Origin: Cololabis saira | Taxonomy: Eukaryota > Chordata > Actinopteri > Beloniformes > Belonidae | DNA length: 64,000 nt | Reading direction: 5' to 3' | Assembly (NCBI RefSeq): GCF_033807715.1 | Contig: NC_084610.1 | Location: 6,014,769-6,078,768 of the forward strand | In this document: in pieces, positions 13,401 to 20,545 of the stretch | Layout of the letters: each line of letters starts with the position of its first letter | How positions within the stretch are numbered: position 1 is the first letter of the stretch | Notes under the pieces: generated by a model | The model's database searches: none | Told to the model about the DNA's origin: nothing | Seen by the model: only the letters and a program-made list of their open reading frames with translations | Program-made: the position numbers and the translations under genes

Positions 13401-16400
13401 GGAACAAAGTCCATTAATGTGAAGTTTGTTTTTAGACATTAGAGAACTTAAACCGGTTCTAACTGAAGCCAAACTGATTAAAAACAAGTAAATAAACACA
13501 GAACTGGCTTTTGAACATCGTAACTGATCAGCAAAGGACTGAAAAACTGTGAAAAATGTTTCCAGAGTATCCTGTAGATTGTCATGAGGACCTTTCCGTT
13601 CAACTCTTTCACTTAAACACTTTCACTGTCCCTTTACAGTTCAGAAGGCTCCTGAGGAAGCACATGGTAAATTCCTGTTTGCTCCTGAATGTGAATGCAG
13701 TTATGCTTCAAATCCAAACACAAAACAATATATTTCACATGCATGAAGAAAATGTTGCAAGTGAACCATAGTAGTGGTAAAGTTTAATATGTTTAGCATG
13801 TTGCCCTCCATGTAATGCATGAAAATCTGCTGTTTTCTGCTCGAACGCTCTCTTCCTCGTCCGACACGCGTATTTATTTACCAGTGGCATGTGTTGGTCC
13901 TTTTCCAGCGTGCAACGTTCTTTACATCAACTCCGTGGATATGGAATCTCTCACGGGGCCTCAGGCGATCGCCAAGGCGATTAGTCAGACGCTGGCGACC
14001 AACCCCCTCCCTGCTGCCACCACCGTCCACTTCAAAGTGTCCACACAGGGCATCACGCTCACCGACAGCCACAGGAAGTGAGTCACCCACACACTAATGG
14101 CATCCTGAACAAGTGCTTCTTGTTTTACTTTTGATCATTATTCTAAGCACAAACATGAAAAAGGAAATAATTGGATGTGGTTTTGAAGTCTTAAAAGGAA
14201 ATCTGATACTCCGGTTAACATATGCTGTGTATTTTGCATGGGAGTTCGCCGCCCCCTAGTGGCGGATTAGTAGACTGCAGCACTGAAAACGACAAAACCA
14301 CTTACAGGACTGTCTCAGAAAATTAGAAAATTGTGATGAAGTCCTTTATTTTCTGTAATGCAAAAATGTCATACATTCTGGATTAATTACAAATGAACTG
14401 AAATATTTCAAGCCTTTTATTATTTTAATATTGCTGATCATGGCTTACAGTTTAAGAAAACTCAAATATCCTATCTCAAAAAATAAGAATATTCTGGGAA
14501 TCTTAATCTTAAATTGTAAGCCATAATCAGCAATATTAAAATAATAAAAGGCTTGCAATATTTCAGTTGATTTGTAATGAATTCAGAATGTATGACATTT
14601 TTGTTTTTTTAATTGCATTACAGAAAATAAAGAACTTTATCACAATATTCTAATTTTCTGAGACAGTCCTGTATAGTCTACACCTGAAAGGGCTTACATT
14701 TGCAACATAGACTTTATAAAACTCTGATAAAACACTTAACAAGTTTTATTTCCTGAAAGAAATACTATTTGTTTTGCAGGATTTTCTTCAGGCGACATTA
14801 TCCCATCAACACAGTAACTTTCTGTGACATTGACCCCCAGAACAGAAAGTAAGAACCTCTTTCCTGAGCATTTGTTAATAACTTGAGCAAAAATAAAACT
14901 AATTCTTGTTGTTTATTTCCATAGATGGGGCAAAGAAGGAGGCGGCTCAGTGAAGTAAGTGTATATACAGTTAGGTCCATAAATATTTGGACACTGACAC
15001 AATTTTCAGTATTCCAGCTCTGTACAACACCACAATGGATTTGAAATGAAACAATCAAGATGTGCTTCAAGTGCAGACTTTCAGCTTTAATTTGAAGGTA
15101 TTTACATCCAAATCAGGTGAACGGTGTAGGAATTACAACACATTTTATATGTACCTTCCACTTTTTAAGGGACCAAAAGTAATTGGACAACTAACATAAT
15201 CATACATCAAATTGTCAATTTTTAATATTTTGTTGCAAATCCTTTGCAGTCGATGACAGCCTGAAGTCTGGAACCCATAGACATCACCAGACGCTGGGTT
15301 TCGTCCCTGGTGATGCTCTGCCAGGCCTCTGCTGCAGCCGTCTTCAGTTCCTGCTTGTTCTTTGGGCATTTTCCCTTCAGTTTTGCCTTCAGCAAGTGAA
15401 ATGCATGCTCAATCGGATTCAGGTCAGGTGATTGACTTGGCCATTGCAGAACATTTGACTTCTTTGCCTCTTTGGTTGCTTTCGCAGTATGCTTCGGGTC
15501 ATTGTCCATCTGCATTGTGAAGCGCCGACCAATGAATTTTGAAGCATTTGGCTGAATATGAGCAGATAATATTGCCCGAAACACTTCAGAATTCATTCTG
15601 CTGCTTTTGTCAGCTGCTACATCATCAATAAATATAAGAGAAGACTTCACCAGAGGAAATACAGAGGAAATACAGATGGGTTACACAAGGTGTAAACCAT
15701 TGGTGAGCCTCAAAAACAGGAAGGCCAGATTAAAGTTAGCTAAGAAACGTCTAAAAGAGCCAATGCAGTTCTGGAACAACATCTTATGGACAGATGAGAC
15801 AAAGATCAACTTGTACCACAATGATGGAAAGAGAAGAGTATGGAGAAGGGAAGGAACTGTTCACTTTAATCTGGCTTTCCTGTTTTTGAGGCTCACCAAC
15901 GGTTTACCTTGTGTAACCCATCTGTATTTCCTCTGTATTTCCTCTGGTGAAGTCTTCTCTTATATTTATTGATGATGTGGCAGCTGACAAAAGCAGCAGA
16001 ATGAATTCTGAAGTGTTTCGGGCAATATTATCTGCTCATATTCAGCCAAATGCTTCAAAATTCATTGGTCGGCGCTTCACAATGCAGATGGACAATGACC
16101 CGAAGCATACTGCGAAAGCAACCAAAGAGGCAAAGAAGTCAAATGTTCTGCAATGGCCAAGTCAATCACCTGACCTGAATCCGATTGAGCATGCATTTCA
16201 CTTGCTGAAGGCAAAACTGAAGGGAAAATGCCCAAAGAACAAGCAGGAACTGAAGACGGCTGCAGCAGAGGCCTGGCAGAGCATCACCAGGGACGAAACC
16301 CAGCGTCTGGTGATGTCTATGGGTTCCAGACTTCAGGCTGTCATCGACTGCAAAGGATTTGCAACAAAATATTAAAAATTGACAATTTGATGTATGATTA

Positions 16401-16868
16401 TGTTAGTTGTCCAATTACTTTTGGTCCCTTAAAAAGTGGAAGGTACATATAAAATGTGTTGTAATTCCTACACCGTTCACCTGATTTGGATGTAAATACC
16501 TTCAAATTAAAGCTGAAAGTCTGCACTTGAAGCACATCTTGATTGTTTCATTTCAAATCCATTGTGGTGTTATACAGAGCTGGAATACTGAAAATTGTGT
16601 CAGTGTCCAAATATTTATGGACCTAACTGTATATATATATTTGCTGTTGCAGTCACTTCTCAGAAATGGAGGAAAAGCAGAGCTTTTGAATATCAGCATT
16701 AAAATACTGAATTCAATCATATGTTTCCTGATTTTCAGGCTGTTTGGATTCGTCGCGAGGAAACAAGGAAGCACAACAGACAACGTCAGCCACCTGTTCG
16801 CCGAGCTGGACCCGGACCAGCCGGCCTCTGCCATCGTCAGCTTCGTCTCCAAGACGATGAGCCGGTGA
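1079..16868 (+). CDS. tns1: Tensin (tensin-1-like), C-terminal two-thirds, 18 exons
   Basis: Tensins link actin and integrin tails at focal and fibrillar adhesions. The 18 exons below join in one frame: about 1264 codons ending in TGA at 16866-16868, with all splice phases consistent. In order I see a Ser/Pro/Gln-rich disordered region (about residues 1-990), an SH2 domain (about 998-1107, with FIVRDS holding the phosphotyrosine-binding Arg) and a PTB domain (about 1125-1260, with [13 protein letters not shown]). [41 protein letters not shown] and [10 protein letters not shown] are tensin hallmarks. [20 protein letters not shown] and GVHTVPGSP point to tensin-1 rather than tensin-3, from memory of the human proteins. 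The first codon is split and needs one base from an exon upstream of the window, so the phosphatase-like and C2 domains are missing here. I cannot tell which teleost duplicate this is. Confidence 0.93.
2762..3458 (+). other. tns1 intron; CTC-rich tract, otherwise nothing recognised
   Basis: The intron has a pyrimidine stretch with CTC repeats at about 3368-3415 feeding the next acceptor. I recognised no transposon or exon. Confidence 0.6.
3459..3539 (+). CDS. tns1: tns1 exon (NARIRG segment)
   Basis: This 81-bp exon continues the frame as [17 protein letters not shown] and on to YSFSG. Two AGs stand side by side at the acceptor. Only the upstream one (exon start 3459) keeps the frame; starting at 3461 reaches TGA after nine codons. 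The donor is GTTTGT, a weak one. The acceptor tract contains a (CTC)n run. Phase is one base in, one base out, so the exon could be skipped without a frameshift. Confidence 0.82.
3831..3991 (+). CDS. tns1: tns1 exon (LALNPGGRP segment)
   Basis: The acceptor is TTTCAG and the donor GTACGG. The peptide begins [13 protein letters not shown] and ends [11 protein letters not shown]. Human tensin-1 has the closely similar [11 protein letters not shown] at this point, which supports the tensin-1 call. The exon ends on a codon boundary. Confidence 0.92.
4064..4335. repeat. probable interspersed repeat, retroelement 3'-end-like
   Basis: A T run followed by an A-rich block and the phrase GGAGTAGGAAGAAGTGTAAA plus ACTTATTTAGTCCTACCCCC is, as I recall it, a recurring motif in fish repeats. 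Family assignment is not certain. It sits directly before two microsatellites. Confidence 0.4.
4350..4440. repeat. adjacent (ACT)n and (ATT)n microsatellites
   Basis: ACT repeats run from 4350 to 4377 and ATT repeats from 4402 to 4440, inside the intron between exons 3831 and 5399. Confidence 0.95.
4441..5398 (+). other. tns1 intron; nothing recognised
   Basis: AT-rich intron sequence ending in the acceptor at 5398. No repeat or exon is recognised. Confidence 0.55.
5399..5547 (+). CDS. tns1: tns1 exon (HSYREAFE segment), donor ambiguous
   Basis: The acceptor is CTTCCAG. The peptide is [16 protein letters not shown], then [28 protein letters not shown] follows NPGGRPKE in human tensin-1, so exon order is conserved. 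Two donors are possible: GTTTAC after 5547 (two bases left over, fits the exon at 5894) and GTAGGT after 5543 (one base left over, fits skipping straight to 7569). Both routes keep the frame open, which suggests alternative splicing but does not prove it. Confidence 0.85.
5894..6027 (+). CDS. tns1: probable tns1 exon (FPPEP segment), possibly alternative
   Basis: Between a CCAG acceptor and a GTAAAC donor the frame reads [18 protein letters not shown] and ends SRPSPGKK. It resembles the HPPFSPPEP stretch that follows FPVSPETPY in tensin-3, and the preceding exon here has FPVSPQTPY. Phase in (two bases from 5547) and phase out (one base to 7569) both match. The acceptor tract is only moderate, so this exon is less certain than its neighbours and may be optional. 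Confidence 0.6.
6648..7061. mobile_element. palindromic MITE with CACTGCAAAAACTC termini
   Basis: The left end CACTGCAAAAACTCAAAATC reappears in reverse complement at the right end (GATTTTGAGTTTTTGCAGTG). The inverted match goes on through most of the 414 bp, with a centre near 6855. No open frame is present. Target duplications are not clear: the flanks are TTAA and AACC. It is a non-autonomous DNA transposon in the intron before exon 7569. Confidence 0.85.
7569..7643 (+). CDS. tns1: tns1 exon ([10 protein letters not shown] segment)
   Basis: The acceptor is TTTTTTAATCAG and the donor GTTGGT. With the one base carried over it reads [19 protein letters not shown] and then HQQGAS. It stays in frame whether or not the exon at 5894 is used. 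Confidence 0.75.
8037..8063 (+). CDS. tns1: tns1 27-bp microexon
   Basis: A pyrimidine-rich acceptor (GGCTGTCAG) and a GTAAGG donor bound nine codons, ESDSNDGEQ with the carried base. Phase is one base in, one base out, so it is skippable. It is acidic, and the small size is why simple ORF scans miss it. Confidence 0.7.
8316..8397 (+). CDS. tns1: tns1 exon (NRGFGDSRG segment)
   Basis: TTTCCTGCAG acceptor and a strong GTGAGT donor. The peptide is [19 protein letters not shown] and then [10 protein letters not shown]. It ends with two bases of a Gly codon, completed by the A at 9631. Confidence 0.8.
8529..8768. mobile_element. solo LTR, 240 bp, target duplication AACAT
   Basis: The segment begins TGTGGCAG and ends GTGCTACA, the TG...CA form of LTR ends, and AACAT flanks it at 8524-8528 and 8769-8773. 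Inside are a TTATAAGG box near 8610, a CAAATAAAAA signal near 8692 and a GC-rich hairpin near 8557-8590. That is a complete solo LTR left by recombination, in the tns1 intron after exon 8397. The family (Gypsy-type or other) is not determined. Confidence 0.82.
8880..9206 (+). pseudogene. Tc1-like transposase remnant
   Basis: Positions 9145-9204 translate as [20 protein letters not shown], which matches the conserved VKHGGGS(I/V)M(L/V)WG block of Tc1-family transposases. Sequence before it is frame-broken but similar in style. It ends where the minisatellite begins. Confidence 0.6.
9209..9475. repeat. 17-20 bp purine-rich minisatellite
   Basis: About fourteen tandem units of GTCAAAATGTGGAGAAAAAA or shorter variants (GTCAAAATGTGGAGAATAA, GTCAAAATGCAGAGAAAAAA) lie in the intron before exon 9631. 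Nearly all G and A on one strand. The open frames here are by-products of the repeat. Confidence 0.92.
9631..10175 (+). CDS. tns1: tns1 exon (GVHTVPGSP segment) ending at a GC donor
   Basis: The acceptor is TTGTTCCTCAG. The 545-bp exon is much more GC-rich than the introns around it. It encodes [20 protein letters not shown], repeated SPxL(A/I)(R/G)R motifs, [11 protein letters not shown] and [13 protein letters not shown]. These match the part of tensin-1 just before the SH2 domain. The only exit that keeps the frame with a reasonable splice signal is a GC donor (ATG then GCAAGA at 10176); see findings. Confidence 0.92.
10279..10365 (+). CDS. tns1: tns1 exon, start of the SH2 domain
   Basis: Acceptor CAAATAG, donor GTGGGC. 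With the carried G it reads [20 protein letters not shown] and then [17 protein letters not shown](F/Y)WYK(P/A)(D/E)ISREQ leads into the SH2 domain in tensins 1 and 3. Confidence 0.94.
10819..10842. repeat. (TC)n microsatellite
   Basis: A pure CT run inside the intron element. Confidence 0.9.
11397..12304. mobile_element. hAT-type non-autonomous transposon nested in the older MITE
   Basis: The ends are CAGTGTTGTGCTAGTTACTG and CGTTAGTCCTAACACTG, rich in GTTAC/GTAAC phrases in inverted arrangement. The flanking 8-mers are ATTAAAAG (11389-11396) and ATTATAAG (12305-12312), a 7/8 match as expected for an ageing hAT duplication. No intact transposase is seen. Confidence 0.8.
12417..12545 (+). 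CDS. tns1: tns1 exon, SH2 domain core
   Basis: This exon encodes [20 protein letters not shown] and then [17 protein letters not shown] is the SH2 FLVR-type motif whose Arg binds phosphotyrosine, and it is intact. It follows a 2-kb intron filled by nested transposons; the acceptor is only 33 bases past the end of the outer element. Confidence 0.95.
12626..12721 (+). CDS. tns1: tns1 exon, SH2 domain
   Basis: TTTCTAG acceptor and GTGAGC donor. It encodes [20 protein letters not shown] and then [12 protein letters not shown]. The 80-base intron before it is the shortest in this part of the gene. Confidence 0.95.
12825..12902 (+). CDS. tns1: tns1 exon, end of SH2 domain
   Basis: CTTTGCAG acceptor and GTCAGC donor. 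It encodes [20 protein letters not shown] and then LMIPTK, the last strand region of the tensin SH2 domain. Confidence 0.95.
13004..13075 (+). CDS. tns1: tns1 exon, SH2-PTB linker
   Basis: Acceptor GCAAAG, donor GTGAGA. It reads [20 protein letters not shown] and then KQGA. The linker varies between tensins, while the LLKQGAACNV junction that it starts is conserved. Confidence 0.92.
13076..13908 (+). other. tns1 intron; nothing recognised
   Basis: 833-bp intron between the SH2-PTB linker exon and the first PTB exon. No repeat, exon or RNA gene is seen. Confidence 0.6.
13909..14077 (+). CDS. tns1: tns1 exon, first half of PTB domain
   Basis: TTTTCCAG acceptor and GTGAGT donor. It encodes [20 protein letters not shown], then [18 protein letters not shown], the N-terminal half of the PTB domain that binds integrin beta tails in tensins. 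The exon ends with two bases of the Lys codon. Confidence 0.95.
14305..14671. mobile_element. palindromic MITE, TA target duplication
   Basis: It begins CAGGACTGTCTCAGAAAATT and ends with its complement AATTTTCTGAGACAGTCCTG, with TA on each side (14303-14304 and 14672-14673). The two arms pair along nearly all of their length, meeting near 14485. TA duplication and long inverted repeats indicate a Tc1/mariner-type non-autonomous element. Confidence 0.88.
14780..14848 (+). CDS. tns1: tns1 exon, PTB domain
   Basis: TTTTGCAG acceptor and GTAAGA donor. It encodes [20 protein letters not shown] and then NRK, one of the most conserved PTB stretches of the family. Confidence 0.95.
14925..14954 (+). 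CDS. tns1: tns1 30-bp microexon, PTB domain
   Basis: Acceptor TTTCCATAG, donor GTAAGT. It encodes [10 protein letters not shown] with bases borrowed on both sides. Human tensin-1 has WMKTEGGAPAK at this place. A 1.66-kb transposon palindrome begins 13 bases after the donor. Confidence 0.9.
15222..15650 (-). pseudogene. Tc1-like transposase C-terminal fragment, left arm
   Basis: An open frame of 142 codons reads [33 protein letters not shown] and [15 protein letters not shown]. This is the C-terminal half of a Tc1-family DDE transposase, without its N-terminal DNA-binding part. It is identical in protein to the right-arm copy. Confidence 0.85.
15607..15877 (+). pseudogene. Tc1-like transposase middle fragment (palindrome centre)
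   Basis: The frame encodes [39 protein letters not shown] and [20 protein letters not shown], the middle of a Tc1-like transposase including the first Asp of the DDE triad. After WRREGT it runs into antisense sequence and loses similarity, so the transposase is broken. Confidence 0.8.
15947..16375 (+). pseudogene. Tc1-like transposase C-terminal fragment, right arm
   Basis: The same 142-codon fragment as the left arm, in sense orientation, ending [16 protein letters not shown]. The match between arms with no amino-acid change indicates either a young element or active gene conversion between the arms. Confidence 0.85.
16739..16868 (+). CDS. tns1: tns1 last coding exon, end of PTB domain
   Basis: The acceptor is GATTTTCAG. 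The exon encodes [20 protein letters not shown], then [20 protein letters not shown], Ser, Arg and TGA. The protein stops a few residues earlier than human tensin-1, which ends ...MLNAGQKR. Confidence 0.96.
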
Positions 16869-19800
16869 AACCCTCCGACGCCCAAACGGCAGTGGCCGTT
16901 TTTGCAACTTTCCGTCGTCGTCCCTGTCGGTGTCGTTTTTTTTCGCCAGGACTGTGATGATGTTCTCTTCTCTTTTTTTTTTCTGTTTCCTCTTGGTTTG
17001 TTTCTGTTTCCCTTCTGTCCTTCTTCCTCCCTGCCTTTGCTGGTTTGTCTCTTTCCGGAAGTTGTCTCTTTTTGAAGGCTTTGCCGCGGATTCAGAGGCG
17101 GGATAGAGGATGTTGTGGTGTGGAGCAGTGCAGGTGACAAACGTGGAGGGAGAAGATTTATTCACAGGGCTGAAAAAAGTTAGCTAAAGACTAAAGGAAC
17201 CATGTCAGGGGAACATGTGAGGACTCGTACGTTTCAGGGGGGGTTATTTGTTGATTTCTGTTGATTGATTTACCAAAGGTAGTTGCAATACAAGTGCAAG
17301 AATAATGTAGCTATTAAGCCATTATTATTTCCTCTTTTTAAAAGATGAAGTGTTGAACAAAAGAAAAAAAAAAGAAAAAGAAATCTTGTTTCTTCTTGAA
17401 CTTCAGGAAAAAAAAAAGTTGGCCTTGATGGCTTTTAGCAAAACAATGTCTGGAGACATTTTGCATGTTAGCTTGATCTTTAAGCTTGGTTCTTCTTCTT
17501 TCCACAAATGTTATCGTGAAACCCTTCGAGAGGTCATTTCTGGGTCTGCTGTGTGTTGGAAAGGGCTCTGCAGTGAAACAACAACTGATCTAAACTGCGC
17601 ATGGCAGACCTGACTCTAAAATGAAATTTAAAAAAAGAAAAAAAAAGGAAAAAAACAACAAACTCCATGCTATGATCGCCACACTCGGTATCGGCGCTGC
17701 CACATTCGCATCCCACGCCTGATCTGTAGCATGGCGTACGGAGAGAGGAAGAAAACTGCTCGTCCACACGGTGGCGCCATTTCTTCAGGCTTGCACTCTC
17801 AGACTTTTTCCCATCAGCACCTGCTTGCAGTAGTGGATCTGTTGATAAGACGCTGCCACCGAAAACACTGGACACCACCGGGGACTGGCCCAATGACCTG
17901 GACCTATGCACTGTTCTTTATGCATGTTGTTGTCCTGAAACCTCACCCTCGCTCCCTCACATTCACCATCACTGAAAACATTCTTCGCTGTGTGCTTAAA
18001 ATACAAAAAGAAAAAAAAAGAAAAGAAAGAAAATCCTTCAGACAAGTACACTGAAGCGGGATGACTTGTCAAAGACTGCATGAAATAGACAACATTTTTG
18101 TACTCTTCAGAATCCTGAAAAGAAGTAGACAAACACATCGCCGAAGTAGTCTGGCGATGATTTTCCTTCCTTTGGTCCATTTGAGCCAGGGTTACCTTTC
18201 ACTGTATCACGTTTTTTTGTTCCACAGTGTTGTTAGAAACTACATTTAGATACCTTTTAGAGCAAAAAAAGGTTGAAACACACACCTACACACAATGTGC
18301 ACAATGCCTGCTTGTTGAACACGTGCTCAACCATTCACAATAAGCTAAGGAGAACTGATATTGATATAAATGTACATAGATATACTTCTTTGAAAGGTGA
18401 CATAGCAAAAAAGTATTTATTTTTGTTGCTTTGGTCCCTCATGATTACTCATATATACATATATTGTACAGTCTAGATAAAGAATAATGGGTTGAGAAAA
18501 AAAAACTTATTTTGGCTAATGATTTCAAAGTCTGAGGATTTTGAAATGTGTTTGAATATAAGGTGTACATTACTTTGTACATGTATATGTTTGTTTTCCG
18601 GCTCGTTGTGTTTTTTCTTCTTTTTTTTTTTTTTTCTTTTTTTTCTGCGTTCTCTCGGAAAAGAGGCGGGGCATGACTGAGATGGAGGCCAGGAGTCTGA
18701 ATTGCATGGACAGAAGCATCCGAGTGCGTTTCCAGTCGCTGAAACACACTTCCTGAAGCATTTTAGCAGGTAGAATTTAGATTTAAAAGAAACAACAACA
18801 AAAAAGAATGAAAAAAAAAAGAAAAAAGGAAGCTCAGAAGCTCAAACGCAATATGAAAAACAGGTGTTTGCACCCATGGTAGTTCCAATTATAATTTTGC
18901 CAAAGATTCACACATTTGTGCTGACTGCAGGCTGCATGTTGCTTTCTTCTTTTTCTTTTTTTCTGCATTAATTTCATCCTTGGCTTAGCCAAAAAAGAGA
19001 TTTTTAAGCCACTTTATGTCGCAATTACAGCTTCTGACCACATGGAGGCATGTGAGTTAATTCTGTTGGAATGAGTGGGGAGGGCCCGACGAGTTCCATT
19101 TTTCCCGCTGGAGGTAGATTTCCTTGTATCCAAAGAGCAACATCTGGTTTTTCTGAGCTGTCGCTGATGCGGAAGTATGGATTAATTGTAATTCATCAAA
19201 TGACCACCAGAGGCTGCCTCGGAACGTGAGTCACTATCCTTTGACCGCGTGTTAAACTGTTCAACTTTGCCAAAGAAATAAATATATTTACAGTCTGATT
19301 TGACAAAAAAATGAGTAAAGAAGCATTTTACATATCTGGATTTTACATCCACAACACCAAACGGGTTGAGCTTGTAGCCACTTTGGCTATCCGCTCTGGG
19401 CTAGCCACCTCCACGCCCACACCATTTAAACCATTTAAATTCCCCACACAAGACTAACCTGTAAAGTCCAGGTGGCTTTACAGATTGTTGTCGTGCCCCT
19501 GCTGGCTTTGCACCCAGAGCCGCCCTGGGCAGTCCTCGTTTCAGTTGTTGCTTCCAAAACAAGTTCTGAAACAAGGACAGATTAAATCAGACTTAATGTA
19601 ACTTAAGTTTGGATTGCATGTTAATTTGAGTGAAGCTAAAAAAGGTAGGCCTGTGTCATAAGCCAGGGTCTGATGTGGAGCCCCCATGTGGTCAGAAGAC
19701 ATAGTACTACATAGAGTGGCTTTAATAAATCTGAACCAAACAGTTCAGACAGATGTGTTACGGTCCACCAGGGGGAGCCCTTGCACTCATCCAGGTGCAC

Positions 19801-20277
19801 ATGATGAAAGTTTTTTTTCTTCTTTTCTTTTTCTCAATTGTAAGTGGTATCGCCTTTCTCCAAAAAACAGAGAAAGAAAAAGAAAAATCACCACTTCATC
19901 ATTGATGCACTAATTTCACATTACCACCAGAAGAGAGACAAGAATTTCACGTGGTTCTGTGATGGACGTAAAAGTCAGATGTGTCTCACCGTCGATGCTA
20001 AAGCTCCGCAGCTGCAGCTTTGTCAGACTGCTTAAGGTGTCTTTTATTTATTTATATTTATTCTTTTTTTTCCTGACACATTTTTTTTTTTTTTAATCAT
20101 GTTTCTTTGTCACCTTTTTTCGCGATTTTAACAGTCAGTGTTAACGATTTTAGGAATGTACGGTGGCGCTTTATTGAAAGCGAAGAGGTACAGAGCACTC
20201 GATTTGACTACTAAAAAAAGTCATGCCATCTGTAGTCATTTGGACAGAAAAATACACATTTATGTTGCCTGAATATC

Positions 20278-20283
20278 AATAAA
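20278..20283 (+). promoter_or_regulatory. possible polyadenylation signal AATAAA
   Basis: AATAAA lies in an A-rich tract about 3.4 kb after the tns1 stop, with a T/GT-rich stretch downstream. It is a candidate proximal poly(A) site. Confidence 0.4.
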
Positions 20284-20522
20284 AAAAACAACAAAAAAGA
20301 CAGGAGTTGCATTGTACCTATTGGCTTTGAGTCAAGAGTTACCTTGTGTGATTGACAAAAAAAAATACATAAAAAAAAGATTCTGTGACCCTTTTACAGA
20401 TGGGATTTGTATGTTGTATGAATGTGCTGCCAGGGTTGTACAAAAGGGTCTCAGATTTTGTTTGCGCTTATCATTTACATTATATTGTCATGGCTTACCT
20501 GTTCCTAAGGAGAAAAAAAAAC

Positions 20523-20528
20523 ATTAAA
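20523..20528 (+). promoter_or_regulatory. possible polyadenylation signal ATTAAA
   Basis: ATTAAA is followed within 45 bases by a GTGGGTGTTTATTT stretch, the kind of GT-rich element expected after a cleavage site. It is a candidate distal end of tns1. Confidence 0.45.
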
Positions 20529-20545
20529 GCAATACAGATCAGTTA

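Larger units (their letters stand above)
14968..16629. mobile_element. Tc1-like inverted dimer, 1.66-kb palindrome
   Basis: The ends are CAGTTAGGTCCATAAATATT and its complement, with TA at 14966-14967 and 16630-16631. The left arm (to about 15731) and the right arm (from about 15878) are near-identical reverse complements. Each encodes the same C-terminal transposase piece, with [12 protein letters not shown] and [15 protein letters not shown] (two of the DDE acids). A short central loop carries the first catalytic region once ([14 protein letters not shown]). No complete transposase frame exists. See the separate arm entries. Confidence 0.9.
16869..20545 (+). other. tns1: tns1 3' untranslated region (inferred extent)
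   Basis: About 3.7 kb after the stop has no coding frame of note and is rich in T runs and A runs. No transposon was recognised here, unlike the introns. Mammalian tensin-1 mRNAs also have long 3' UTRs. The end is placed by the ATTAAA at 20523; AATAAA at 20278 would give a shorter form. The boundary is an inference. Confidence 0.6.

Noticed and set aside
16553..17165. - strand frames of 195 and 150 codons
   Set aside because: They overlap the last tns1 exon and 3' UTR; Lys/Arg-rich because of the pyrimidine tract, with no domain.
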